64,000 bases of DNA from Oenanthe sinensis (taxonomy: Eukaryota; Streptophyta; Magnoliopsida; Apiales; Apiaceae): positions 64,481,501 through 64,545,500 of the forward strand of contig CM053810.1 in the NCBI GenBank assembly GCA_028671895.1, read 5' to 3'. Both the position numbers and the translations under genes were made by a program. The notes below the pieces were generated by a model. That model did no database searches and was not told the origin of the DNA. It saw nothing but the letters and a program-made list of their open reading frames with translations. Shown here one piece after another: positions 1 to 10,714 of this stretch (within the stretch, counting starts at the first letter, position 1; each line of letters starts with the position of its first letter).

Positions 1-975
1 ATGATTCTTTATTGAAATTTCCAGTTTGGGGGTGGGAATGTAAACAAAATTTATGGGGAAAGAGGGAATAAAAAAAATTGCGATTAATTTTGCAAGGAAA
101 ATAGAGTTTTTGTTCTTAAATTAATGGGAGTGAACAAAAATGGAGTATAAAATATTTTCGATTAACTTTGCAAGGAAAAAATAATTTTGTTCCTGAATTA
201 ATGAGTTTAATTCTCTTTTATTCTGCTTGAAGAAAATATTGGTAATCCCCCGAGGTGAGCCAACACAACACAGCTGGAATATTGTGATACCAACAAAAAT
301 ATCGACACGTTAATAGCTCGGTGTTGGACACAATTGGAATATTGTAAGTGTCTTAATAATTACTGGTATTCTCTGTTAAAAAAATATAAAAAAAATAATT
401 ACCGGTATTCCTTAATTAATTGGTAATGTAATAAAAATAGTAATATGGTAAATTTATCTGAAATTCATAGTCACGTGTTCGGATCCGAGTAATCATATTA
501 TTACTTGTTATTTCTTTCTATTAGAGTTTGATTAAAAGAGGTCTTTTGGTAGGTGAGTTGTGAGTAGATAGCAATAGCAAGGGCCTACAGAATTACTAAA
601 GCAAACTTTTTTAAAATCATTTTGGACCATAGCACTAGTATAAGAATCAATAAAAGAAAAGCAGCGAACGAAAGGGTACAATAATGTGTAATAAATAAAA
701 TAGTAACGATAACAATAATAAGATAATTCAGAGAGAGAGGGAGAGTAGCAGTAAATAAACTAAATGCAAAGAAAGAAAAGATTGGTTGCTCCTAACAGCT
801 GTAATGTAACACTAAAAATAAAGGAAAGAAAAAATAATAACCAATGGGGGGCAACAGCACAGCAGAAAAGATGAGATCCACAAGAAGACTATACTCATAC
901 TATGTTTATCAAATGGCGAGAAAAACAAATTGGGTGGGTGGTAGCGGTGTTATTGACGGAATAAGTTGTTTTCAT
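1..975. other. intergenic, no gene seen
   Basis: AT-rich spacer downstream of the arabinogalactan gene. I see no coding exon, RNA gene or clear transposon end. The part next to 976 is probably the 3' UTR and terminator region of that gene, which lies on the minus strand. Plus-strand ORFs that run across 844-1191 are antisense to its last exon. Confidence 0.5.
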
Positions 976-2311
976 CTAGACAAGCAGCATCCCAAACACA
1001 GCCCATCCCAACACCAAGCCTCCCACTATCTTTTGCACGCTCTTCAAGTTCTCTGCTCCACTCTGCATTTTTTTGTCACGTTGTTCCAGTCAATCAAGTA
1101 CAAGTACATGACACAAATTCATTACTACACTACTGTATTATTACTACTACGTATTACTTGCAATAAACACAAAGGACCGTTTGTTGCTTAAAACTTACAG
1201 TCAGAGTCTAACCTAACCATGCGTTGAATTGTAACGATTCATTTCATTAAAACTAACAATCACTAACTACTTTGTTACTGTACTCGTATTTTAGCCCGTT
1301 GCATCAGCTAATTATACTCCCTCCTGCCCACAATAATAGTCTGTTTTGAAAAAAAATTGTACCATAATAGTGATTCATTTCTACTTTCAATATAAAAAAA
1401 TTTAAATTTATCCTTTTCTTGTCATTTCCAATATAAAATTTAATTTATTTAATATAAAATAGTCATAATAAATATGATATGCACGAAAAATTATTGTATA
1501 ACTAACTCTTCTTAATAAACGTTATTTTTCTTAAATAGACTATGATCAAGAGTACTGTACTGTAATCAATTACTCAGATCTGGATTTAAATTAATGGGAA
1601 ATAAATTCACATGCAGTGTTTTTATTAATGCAGCTACCGAATCCATGTCAGATCTCTTAATTTAGTCTACCAACCACATGGATTTTAATTAAACGCATGT
1701 TAAATAATACGAGTACGAGTAAATTATGTATATAAATAATTAGCCGATATTTAAAAAATAGGAAGATCTAATTAAGTGCATGGGTATACCTCGTCGGCGA
1801 GTGACGGAGCAGGCGAGTCAGAATCGGGTCCAGGAGCCTCAGCAGGTGGAGCCGGTGGTCCAGCCAGATCCGGGGACGGAGCGGGTGCACTCGACTTCTT
1901 TCCCTTCTTCTTACTAGGAGCCGGTGCAGGAACAGATGCAACAGGTGCACTCACCGGAGCAACCTCAGGTGTCGGTGCTGGTGGCGACAATGTCGGTGTA
2001 GGCACTGGTGGTGAACTCACTGGGACCTCAGCAGGCGGTGCACTCACTGGCGCCGCTACTGGTGCTTTCACCGGCGCTTTGACAGGCGCCGACACTGAAG
2101 CCGGTGTCGGTGGGGCCGACACTGGAGCCGCTATCGGGGTAACAGTCGGCGCCGCAACTGGAGCGGTGACTTTAGATTTAATCGGCGGTTGAGATTTTTG
2201 TGGTGTAGAGTGTGTGGGTGCATTAGCGGGTGCTGCGGCAGGAGACTGTGCTGATACATTAGACACAACAACACATATAAATGCAAAAGCTATGACAGAT
2301 CTATAATCCAT
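976..2311 (-). CDS. lysine-rich classical arabinogalactan protein (AGP17/18/19-like), two exons
   Basis: Cell-surface proteoglycan core. Exon 1 is 2311-1790 and exon 2 is 1062-976, joined in phase 0 across a 727-nt GT-AG intron (donor GAG|GTATAC, acceptor ATGCAG|AGTGGA), giving 202 aa. Residues 1-21 are a signal peptide ending SNVSA. Residues 22-174 are a Pro/Ala/Ser/Thr-rich domain full of AP, SP, TP and VAP dipeptides, the usual sites for Pro hydroxylation and arabinogalactan addition. A basic patch KKKGKK lies at 134-139, the hallmark of the Lys-rich subclass. Exon 2 encodes SGAENLKSVQK followed by a hydrophobic tail ending GMLLV, a typical GPI-anchor signal. Without the splice the frame stops shortly after residue 174 and has no GPI signal, which is why I place the intron. 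I chose the start at 2311 because it directly precedes the signal peptide; the in-frame upstream ATG at 2545 only adds a low-complexity 5' UTR. Which of AGP17, 18 or 19 is closest is not settled. Confidence 0.88.
1317..1557. mobile_element. Stowaway-like MITE remnant in the AGP intron
   Basis: The left end reads TA-CTCCCTCCTGCCC followed by ATAATAGTCTGTTTT. The right end reads AAATAGACTATGATCAAGAG-TA, which is roughly complementary to it. The CTCCCTC start and TA duplication are typical of Tc1/mariner Stowaway elements. The right inverted repeat has decayed, so the right border is approximate. Confidence 0.5.
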
Positions 2312-3219
2312 TATAACAACTAATGATTTTGTGTTTAGTATAACTAATGATTTTGTGTTTAGTATGTGTATATTGATGAGAGAGAGAGTGTGTGTATCAA
2401 AACTGAAAAGTGACGAGGATAGTGTTAAAAACAGGGAGAGGAACGAGAGTATAAGTAATGGGGGAGAGAGATAGATAGAGAGGAGGGGTGAGTTGTATAC
2501 GTGTAAATGAGGAACCAAGAAGGTTCGACATGTGTGTGGGGCCATGCATTACCCGACAACTTTTACAAACGGTAATGTGGCAGTTTAATAAAATACACTC
2601 TGTTTTTTTCTAATTAAAACCTGGGGACCCTATTGCATGTGAATATCTTCAATCTTTTATTCTGTGCGGGCTCCTCGATTGATTTCCCTCCGCTACTTTC
2701 CTCGTTTTCTCATTTTTCGGTAGAAAAAATAAACTTCTTAGATACATTTCTTGTAAATTCGTAATGCTACTCTGTGGTAGTGGTATATTAGTATTATAGG
2801 TGGATGTCGTGATTATTTTACATGATATGCATATGAGCATAGCAGAATAATATAATTAACTGTTATCTTTACTTTTTCTTGTGAGCCGATGCGATGGAAC
2901 GAAATATTTTGCCATTTTTTATTTATGGTTTTTACCTTCCAGCTCAATGATAAGTTTGTGATATTCAAGGGGTAGAAAAGAGAAAAATTAAATTACTATA
3001 TGGTAGTTGGCTTTATCAAATACCCCTATATAGTAGTATCAATTTTTATGTTAGTAATGATTTGATTTGATCGGTCTTAATAATGGAATGGTGGAGCCGT
3101 AATTATATATTGATTGATTAAATTAAGAGTGAGAAGGGATTCAATTAAATTAATCGGTATCCATAAAAGGCAAATTAATTAGGACAGCTAGTTCGAATTT
3201 GTTAATGATTTTGACGCCA

Positions 3220-3268
<49 letters not shown>

Positions 3269-5666
3269 CCCGCATCTTACTGCATTTTTTTATTTTTAAA
3301 CAAGTACCGTTTGATTTTATATATTTTATTTTAATAATGTAATTAAGATTATTATTTCTATATTTTTTTACAAATGAAATATTTTTATTTATAAAATAAA
3401 ATTTTAAAATTAATAATTCGAACTATATGATCAAATTTATTAAAAATGTATGAAATTAATCATATATAAATTATTTGAAAATAAAAAATGTTTATGCTAT
3501 AAGAATAAAAGTGTATATTTATTTAATTACATTAGAATTAGAATAATAATAATTAAGTTTTATACCGTAATAATGATAGTATTTGAAATGGAGTGAACCT
3601 GGGTCACATACAGGCCTACAGGGTTAGGGGTGAGTATTCAGGAATTTCGATACTCAACTGAAATTAATGTGGATATCCAAATTTATAAATAGATAAAATT
3701 TCATATTCAAATACTGAATCGAATTATTTTCGATTCGGACCGAGAATAATTCGGTTCGGATTCAGGATAATTTATATTTGATAAAGATGTAATGAAAAAG
3801 ATAAGAATTACATGTTGATATTGCTTATCTTGTATAAATCACAATTACATTAAAATGTATGTAAAAAGAATATAATATATATATATATAATAATATTTAA
3901 ATAAATTAATTTAAATTTATCGAATAATTTGGATAATGCAAAAATCCAAATAAAAAACTGATATTTCAAAATAATCTAATATGAATTATAAATATCAAAC
4001 CATATTTTATTGGATCAGTATCTATAATAAATTATTTTAAATTTATCTATTCGGTGGTTGAATATCCGAACCGAATGATCTGTAACGGGTATGGCTGGAT
4101 TTACGCGGCACCTAATATTGGGACAACTTCTTGCGTTTTAGGCACTGCACCGTCAATAAGTGGGTCCCGTGCCAAGTCATGCTAAATTGTTCTTACCTGA
4201 GTTTCTATCCGTTACATTCTGTCACATATTTTAATTAGCCGGATCTGGCGGTGTTATTATTATATTTTATATAATAATAGTATAAGGGATCTTGTTCAAA
4301 TACTAAGGTTGGATACCATTATTAATATATTTATATTTTAGTATTTTAACTTTAATAACACAAATATAAATTTAATATTCGAATTTAAATAACAATATGT
4401 TAGGTAGAATTCTATACACATGCGTATACTGTAATACTATGCGAGTGTGTGACCCTTACGTGTGATCGATTTACATGGAAGTATCATGTTTAGATATCAA
4501 TTTAATTACTTAATAAATTATACTAATTTATAAAATTGACATGCGTGTATATATGGATGTGTAAAATTGTCTTTAATATTTTATAATATTTTTATTTGTA
4601 ATAATTTTATAAAAAATGATAAATTTTATATTCTTATTTAAATAAAACGACTTTCCAATTAAATTATATTATTAAAAATCTAATAATGACTAATAAATTT
4701 AAATAAAATAAAGTATTTTTATTCAAAGATTTGAAATAAAACAAAACAAAACAATATATGATTAATAAGATGCAAACATTATACATTTGTTTGCATACGT
4801 TCTTTTTTAATATTTTATAATATTTTTGTGCAGCATCTCGATCCCATATCGAGTAAATTATGATAATTTGTTCAGTACGTAAGTAAGAGTAAAGTGCACA
4901 ACAAATCATGATCTTTTAGGGGCCTCTGATGGGCTTATGGATTATCTAAATTCATGCATTTGAGCTCGTTTACTTTGACTTATTTCAGATTCGACACTTA
5001 AATCGATTTTCGAAAAAGACCGAAGATTTGACATATGGCATCAGAGCTAACTCTCGAAAACTTGATTTGTCAACTTACCGAAGGCGAGGACACGAACTAC
5101 TGTTACTTATATACTGAACAAATTATCATAATTCACTTGATCTGAGAGCTACATTTTATTTTAATGATTGTATAATAATTTACTAAACTTCATTATTTTA
5201 TTTACATAAAATGAATTTATAGTTAAAATATATTATAAGAACTATAATAAATAAAATAATTATATTTACAAAGAAATTTGAAAATAAATAAATTATGCGT
5301 TTAATGAGATTCGAAACTACACATTCGTTTATATATTTAACATTAATAATATAAATAATTATTTTAATATGTTAGAGAATTTGATTCAACCATAATTCAA
5401 TTAACCTTTAAATGTGAGTTAAATATTAAAACATGATTTTTTTTAAAGTTCTCAATTATTTATTTTAAAATCCAATATCCAATATTCATTTTTCATTATT
5501 TTTTAAATAATCATGCCCATGATATTTCAAAATACAAAAATTTATATATTCATATATTAATAATATAAATTTATAATTCATCCCATGTACAGATTTATTT
5601 TAAATTTTTATTTATGTTTATTACTTTTTTAATATATTTATTAATTATTCTTTCTATAGATGTTTT
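2312..5666. other. intergenic, AT-rich, promoter side of the AGP gene
   Basis: 2312-2550 is the 5' UTR and promoter side of the AGP gene, with GA-rich runs in the untranslated leader. The rest holds no exon I can support. A possible MITE left end (TAGGGGTGAGTATTC) lies near 3625, with GGTTCGGATT-like and complementary motifs to about 4090, but no matching right terminus is visible. The motif TGGCATCAGAGCT near 5037 resembles a copia primer-binding site, with no element around it. Confidence 0.4.
3222..3267. repeat. (TA)n-(CA)n compound microsatellite
   Basis: About 33 bases of alternating TA pass directly into about 13 bases of alternating CA. It lies in the intergenic spacer. Confidence 0.9.
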
Positions 5667-6202
5667 TAGGACTGCCCATGGGTAGAGTTGGGTCGGTTTT
5701 TGACTCAACTCCGACCCAACCCAATTAGTTCGGTTTTATAAAAATCCAACCCATTAATTGAAAAAAAATATGTAACCCAACTCAGACCCAACCAAATTAG
5801 TTCGGTTTGATTTAGGGGTGAGTCTGTTTAAAATATTTATTACAGAAAATATGAATAATATGTAGAAAATATTTATAAAATCTGCAAAAATATGCAGAAA
5901 ATGCATAAAATTGGACATAATCTACATAGATCTGCATAGTGCAGAAAATATTTTCTTCAAAAAATGTATAAAACTGGACAAATCTACAGAAAATATTTAA
6001 TTAAAATGCATTATATGTAAGCAGATTGGGTTGAGTTGGGTTAGAGTTAAAATTTATTAAACTCTAACTCAACCCAACTTATTCGGCCTAACAAAAAAAT
6101 AACCCATTCATAATTCGGGTTTGGTTGGTTCGGTTTGTTCGGCCTAAATAAGGGTCGGTTTGGTTTGGTTTGGTCAGTTTTTACGACCCATGAGCAGTCC
6201 TA
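5667..6202. mobile_element. non-autonomous hAT MITE, 536 bp
   Basis: Terminal inverted repeats begin TAGGACTGCCCATGGGT at the left and, on the opposite strand, TAGGACTGCTCATGGGT at the right. They are flanked by a perfect 8-bp direct repeat GATGTTTT (5659-5666 and 6203-6210), the target duplication length of hAT elements. The interior is rich in GGTTGGGT and GGTTCGGTTT motifs and their complements. There is no transposase ORF, so it would need a helper in trans. Confidence 0.88.
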
Positions 6203-7156
6203 GATGTTTTACTTATCGCACGAATTTATTTTAAATATTATATATGTAATCTAAAATGTATGAATATATAACTTAAACAAGTTAAAAAAATTATAATTAT
6301 AATATATTAAAATTACAAAAATGTTAATATTTTTAAAATAAATAATTAAAATATATGAAAAATGTCCGTGCATCGCACATGTTTAAATCTAGTAAATTAT
6401 AAATGTTTGTACTGAAATATGGATGTTCTGTATATAATATACTAATAATTTAATATTTACTACTTGAGTCATATAGCCTGATTTATTTCTATTTTAAAAT
6501 TGTTAAAGATTTCAAATTATTTCTAAAATATATTTCAAATATTAAGGGTCACTATATAACTGATAATAATATGATAATTTGAAATAAATTATGACATTGT
6601 ATTATTGATATTTGTGTTATTTAAAAATAAATTAAAAAAATTAAGTTAATAAACAGTAATACGTTTTTACATTAACTACTACTACTCGTCATCGTCACGT
6701 TACTCTTCCATTTATGATTTTCCAGTAGTTCCATGTACAACTTCAGTATATGCACAGATATTTAAACAAATAATTAATTAAAAAAGGCATTTACATTTAC
6801 ATATTAAAAATCAACAATATTCAAACACGGTTTCAAAAAAAAAACAATATTCAAGTATCAAGAAAAAACAATTCTATCCTAAACTTTTAAAAATTATATA
6901 GTATGTGGCGGCCTGATTAGGTGAAAATTGATCCTTCCATTGTTTTTTGCTAAATAAATAAATTGTATTACTTTAAGGGAAAAAAAGAACAGCTCTAGGG
7001 ACACACCCGCGAAAAGAACTGAATATTTGGGAATGTATTCAATTCAGATTTTGAAGTATTATTTATAATCTATTAATTTTTATTGATTGTATTTGATTCA
7101 AGATTTCACGTATAGTTGATAGATTATATAGATAATTCATAGAGTCTGTATTGAAT
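6203..7156. other. intergenic, no gene seen
   Basis: AT-rich sequence without supported exons. From about 7020, motifs such as TTCAATTCAGATTTTGAAG resemble the subterminal motifs of the duplicated block that follows. Confidence 0.4.
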
Positions 7157-7922
7157 CCAGTAGAATCTCTCGTATTGGGGTAAGATTTTGAAACATAAAA
7201 AATAGTATATAGGAAAATCCAACATAATCCATGAATTTTTAAAATTCATATTGAATACCCTAGAATTTTAAATTAATTAAAATTCGGATTGAATACCCCC
7301 GAATCTTAAAGTACAGTTTAAAATTCTGATTTAATACCCTTAAATTTTTAAAATATAAAATAAATAGTGCATAATCCGGATTTCAACACACCCCTTAGTC
7401 CTACACCTGAGGAATAAAGATAGACATAAAACAAGACACAACTAAACCTCACTTAGCTAACAGACACTGAAGAACTAAGATTAATACAATGATAAAACTA
7501 ATGTTGGGTCTTTGCGGACTAGTATAATGTACTACTAAGGCTCCTCCAGTAGAATGTTTGAGTAAAATTTTGAAACATAAAAAATATATAGAAAAATTTA
7601 ACATAATTTATGAATTTTTAAAATTTATATTGAATTTCTCAGGATTTTAAATCATTAATTAAAATCTGGATTGAATATCCTCGAATTTTAAAGTACAGTT
7701 TAAATTCCTAATTAAATACTCTTAAATTTTTAAAATACAAAAAAACACTGCATAATCCGGATCGAATACACCCCTTACTCCTACACCCGAGTAATAAAGA
7801 CAGACATAAAATAAGACAACTAAACCTCACTTAGCTAGCAGACATTGAAGAACTAAGATGAATACAAAGATAAAACCAATGTTCGGTCTATGTGGACTAC
7901 TATAATGTATTACTACGGCTCC
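7157..7922. repeat. tandem duplication of a ~0.38-kb block
   Basis: Copy 1 is about 7157-7544 and copy 2 about 7546-7922, in the same orientation. Both start CCAGTAGAAT and both contain, in order, GAAACATAAAAAATA, GTACAGTTTAAA, GCATAATCCGGAT, CTAAACCTCACTTAGCTA, GAAGAACTAAGAT and TATAATGTA. By eye they differ by scattered substitutions and small indels. Short motifs such as GAATACCC and AAATTTTTAAAAT recur inside each copy, suggesting subterminal repeats of a DNA transposon. No coding capacity is seen. Confidence 0.75.
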
Positions 7923-8335
7923 GTTCACTTGGCAATAATATAATGGCAATAATATATATTTCTTATAAATTTTATTTTGACAAAATCTATATATATGATA
8001 TTTTCGAGAAAAAATATTTGTCCGGGAAGTTTTTTCCATGTAGTTTTTTCCGAGAAATTTTTCATGGAAGTTTTTTCGAGAAATTTTTCCGGAATCTTTG
8101 AGAATTTTTTTCCGGGTAATTTTTTAGAGAAATTTTTTTCCGGGACCTCTTTTTTGAGAAATTTTTTGTTGGAATTTTTTTCCGGAGAATCCTTTTTTTG
8201 AATAATTTTTTCGTGATAAAATTTTGTCTATAATTAATGTTCATTTTCAATGAAGGTTAAAATAGATAATCAAACAATATAATAATTCATTTCATTTAAT
8301 TCAATTCTAAAAAAAATTGGTAAGTGAACAAAGGC
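7918..8335. mobile_element. putative TIR element containing a minisatellite
   Basis: The left side reads GGCTCCGTTCACTTGGC. The right side, read on the minus strand, gives GCCTTTGTTCACTTACC, so the ends share GTTCACTT as an inverted repeat. No target duplication is evident and the borders are tentative. The interior is the degenerate minisatellite listed separately. Confidence 0.35.
7996..8213. repeat. degenerate T-rich minisatellite
   Basis: Roughly 25-35-base units built from GAGAAATTTTT, TTTTTCCGG and GGAAGTTTTTT recur across about 218 bases with varying spacing. This yields spurious lysine/phenylalanine-rich ORFs on both strands that I do not regard as genes. Confidence 0.65.
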
Positions 8336-10714
8336 ATGAAATGATTATTCTTTTTCTTCGCTATTTCATTCATTTACTCATTCCATTCTTGCATACATTC
8401 CATTTCAGCGTAATTCCATTCATACGAAGTGAACAACTTAAGTTTGTTTGATATGCCCGCCCAACAAGGCAACAACTGAACAAGTCAGAGCCGAACTTAA
8501 GGAAATATGAAAATAAGCCCACACCTAATCAGAGCCCATAAACAAACAAGCATAAAAATTTGAAAATATTGAAATGCCCCGACTACTATTGGTGATCCAG
8601 TTTTGGGCCCAATTACGAGAATGCGTTAAACTTTAAAGTCAGTGATGTCAGAACTAAAAAGTGTGAATGTTAATTATTACAACAAAATCAACGAGCACTA
8701 ACTGTAAGAGCAACGCAGCAAGAAGTGCCTACTGTCGATTCTATATAATCAGGATTTAGGAGGTTGGTTTTCTCAGACAGTCAGACTTTTACTAAGGTAT
8801 TGATCAATTCAAATAAATAATAATGTTGTTGTTCTGCCCTCGTACAATGCCTGCCTGCACATGATTTGTGTAAAGACCCAAATGAGTGACATACTGACAT
8901 GAGGCTGTAATCTGCATAGAACATATGATGTTCAGTGTTCACCTTTGACGCCTCATTCACGAAATATCAGCTGTCACCTGTATGAGTCAGGACTAGTTGA
9001 GTTTTCGGAATCCAACATAGTTTATCGACTAAAAGTCTCTTGACACAACATCGAACTCTTGGAAAAATAAACTATGCATAGCAAATTTAATAACTAAAAA
9101 AAATGTAGCTTTAGCAACTCGTGTTATGAATTTTTCTCGTCATCTAAGCTAGGACATAACATACAGATGAATTACATTTGTTGTCTTGACAGATGACAAT
9201 TTTATGTGCAAAGTTGGATCCGGGGCATAATGTATAAAATATTTAGAGTTGAATCTTGTGCTACATTATAAATAGAGGGAGGGGGAGCTTGTATATTTTA
9301 GTTTATTGTTTTGGAATATGAGATTCAAGATGACTGTAGAGTTTTTCCTTTTAGCAGAATTTAAAGAATTGTTATGGGAGGAGAGTACTGAGTGACTGAA
9401 AATAGAAAAAGCCCCTCATTTAACATTTTGCCATCATTAATGTTATCATTACTATGAAGAGGGAATTAGCACTAGTTTATGTCAAACCAAATTCATACAG
9501 GGTCTCTAGGTTGAAGCACTTCTTGATTACCAAAACCTGAGAGTAAAATTTTAAGGATCTTTTAATTATGTTACCTTTGTACCAACAATATTGAGACACA
9601 TGGATGATTTGTGATATCTGTGCCTGTTGAAGTATAATTATGAATACATTGGCCTTCATGGAGAAGGATTGGGAGTAATTAAAGATGGGAGGTTTAATAA
9701 ATCAGAGTACCAGGTGAAATGGAAATTGAAAATGATAATACCAACTATATATACTACTATAATTAAAACTTTTTTTTTTAGTAAAGGAATTAATATCATA
9801 GCGGGAAAACAGTTTGTTTTTGCTAAAAGTTTGAAAAATATCTATTGCTAAAAGACCTTATCGATTTGACATACTAATTACACTAAACAGGATACAGATA
9901 TACTCATGATTGGAAGTTCTTAGCATTCTCAAGTAATTGGAATTTATGGGAGGGAGCTTTATCCTGAGATAGCAATTAGCAAATCTTGGTGAGCTTCATA
10001 CTTGGATCTTTACTTAACAAATCACTATGTAACTATAAATGTTTCTTACGCGTGAAATGTACGAGTGCAATACATCAAACTTTTTTCGGATCTTTAATTG
10101 GTGGCACATGATACTGTAACTTCCATAAGAAAAGGCAGTTATCTGGAACGCTAATTCGAATTACTGATTTTTTTATTGCAGCTTGTTATGTCCCTGGATT
10201 CTATCCATACACCTGATTAATTGCTGATCAAAATTTTGCAAGTGGAAATTTGGATGCATGAAGATTATTTTTCGAGTATCAACTAGGTACTTTGGGTTCT
10301 GTCAGTCACTAAGCTGGTTTTTCATCCTTGGTTTGTTCTTTCCTCTATATCACCATGTTCGCTCAATAGTTTTGACAACAATTCTGAATAGGGTAACTTT
10401 TTTCCTGGCTTCAGTTTGATCCACCGAGTTCTTTCAGTGCTGAGGGATTTCTGGTGCAAATATAATCATTTATTCGGTGAGTACCCAAGTTTGCATTACT
10501 AACAATTCTTTCTTTCGAAATTCATCTGATAGACTTAAAGGTAACTAACAGTATACACTGAGCGGGAGTTTCCCATTCTGGTTCTATTCGAGGTAAAAAG
10601 GGTTACACATGACAAACCAGCTTAGATTTTTTGCCGGTAACTGAAATCACAATAATATAATCATAACTTTTAAGTAAGAACTACACTGTATGGATTGAGC
10701 TACAATCAAATGTC
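8336..10714. other. intergenic, 3' side of the subtilase gene
   Basis: No exon or transposon end could be supported. ORFs here are short and lack recognisable domains. The segment nearest 10714 should include the 3' UTR and polyadenylation signals of the minus-strand subtilase gene. Confidence 0.4.

Noticed and set aside
844..1191. Plus-strand 115-codon ORF
   Set aside because: It is antisense to the AGP second exon and encodes no recognisable protein.
1776..2192. 138-codon Gly/Ala/Thr-rich plus-strand ORF
   Set aside because: Exact antisense of the Pro/Ala-rich AGP exon; the composition follows from the repeat structure.
2312..2545. N-terminal extension of the AGP to an upstream in-frame ATG
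   Set aside because: Low-complexity leader with no signal peptide; the real signal peptide starts at 2311.
3625..4090. Possible hAT MITE starting TAGGGGTGAGTATTC
   Set aside because: No matching right terminus or target duplication found; kept only as a note in the spacer.
5037..5050. TGGCATCAGAGCT resembling a copia primer-binding site
   Set aside because: No LTR or gag/pol sequence nearby; the match alone is weak.
7892..8250. Overlapping 60-75-codon ORFs on both strands
   Set aside because: Produced by the T-rich minisatellite.
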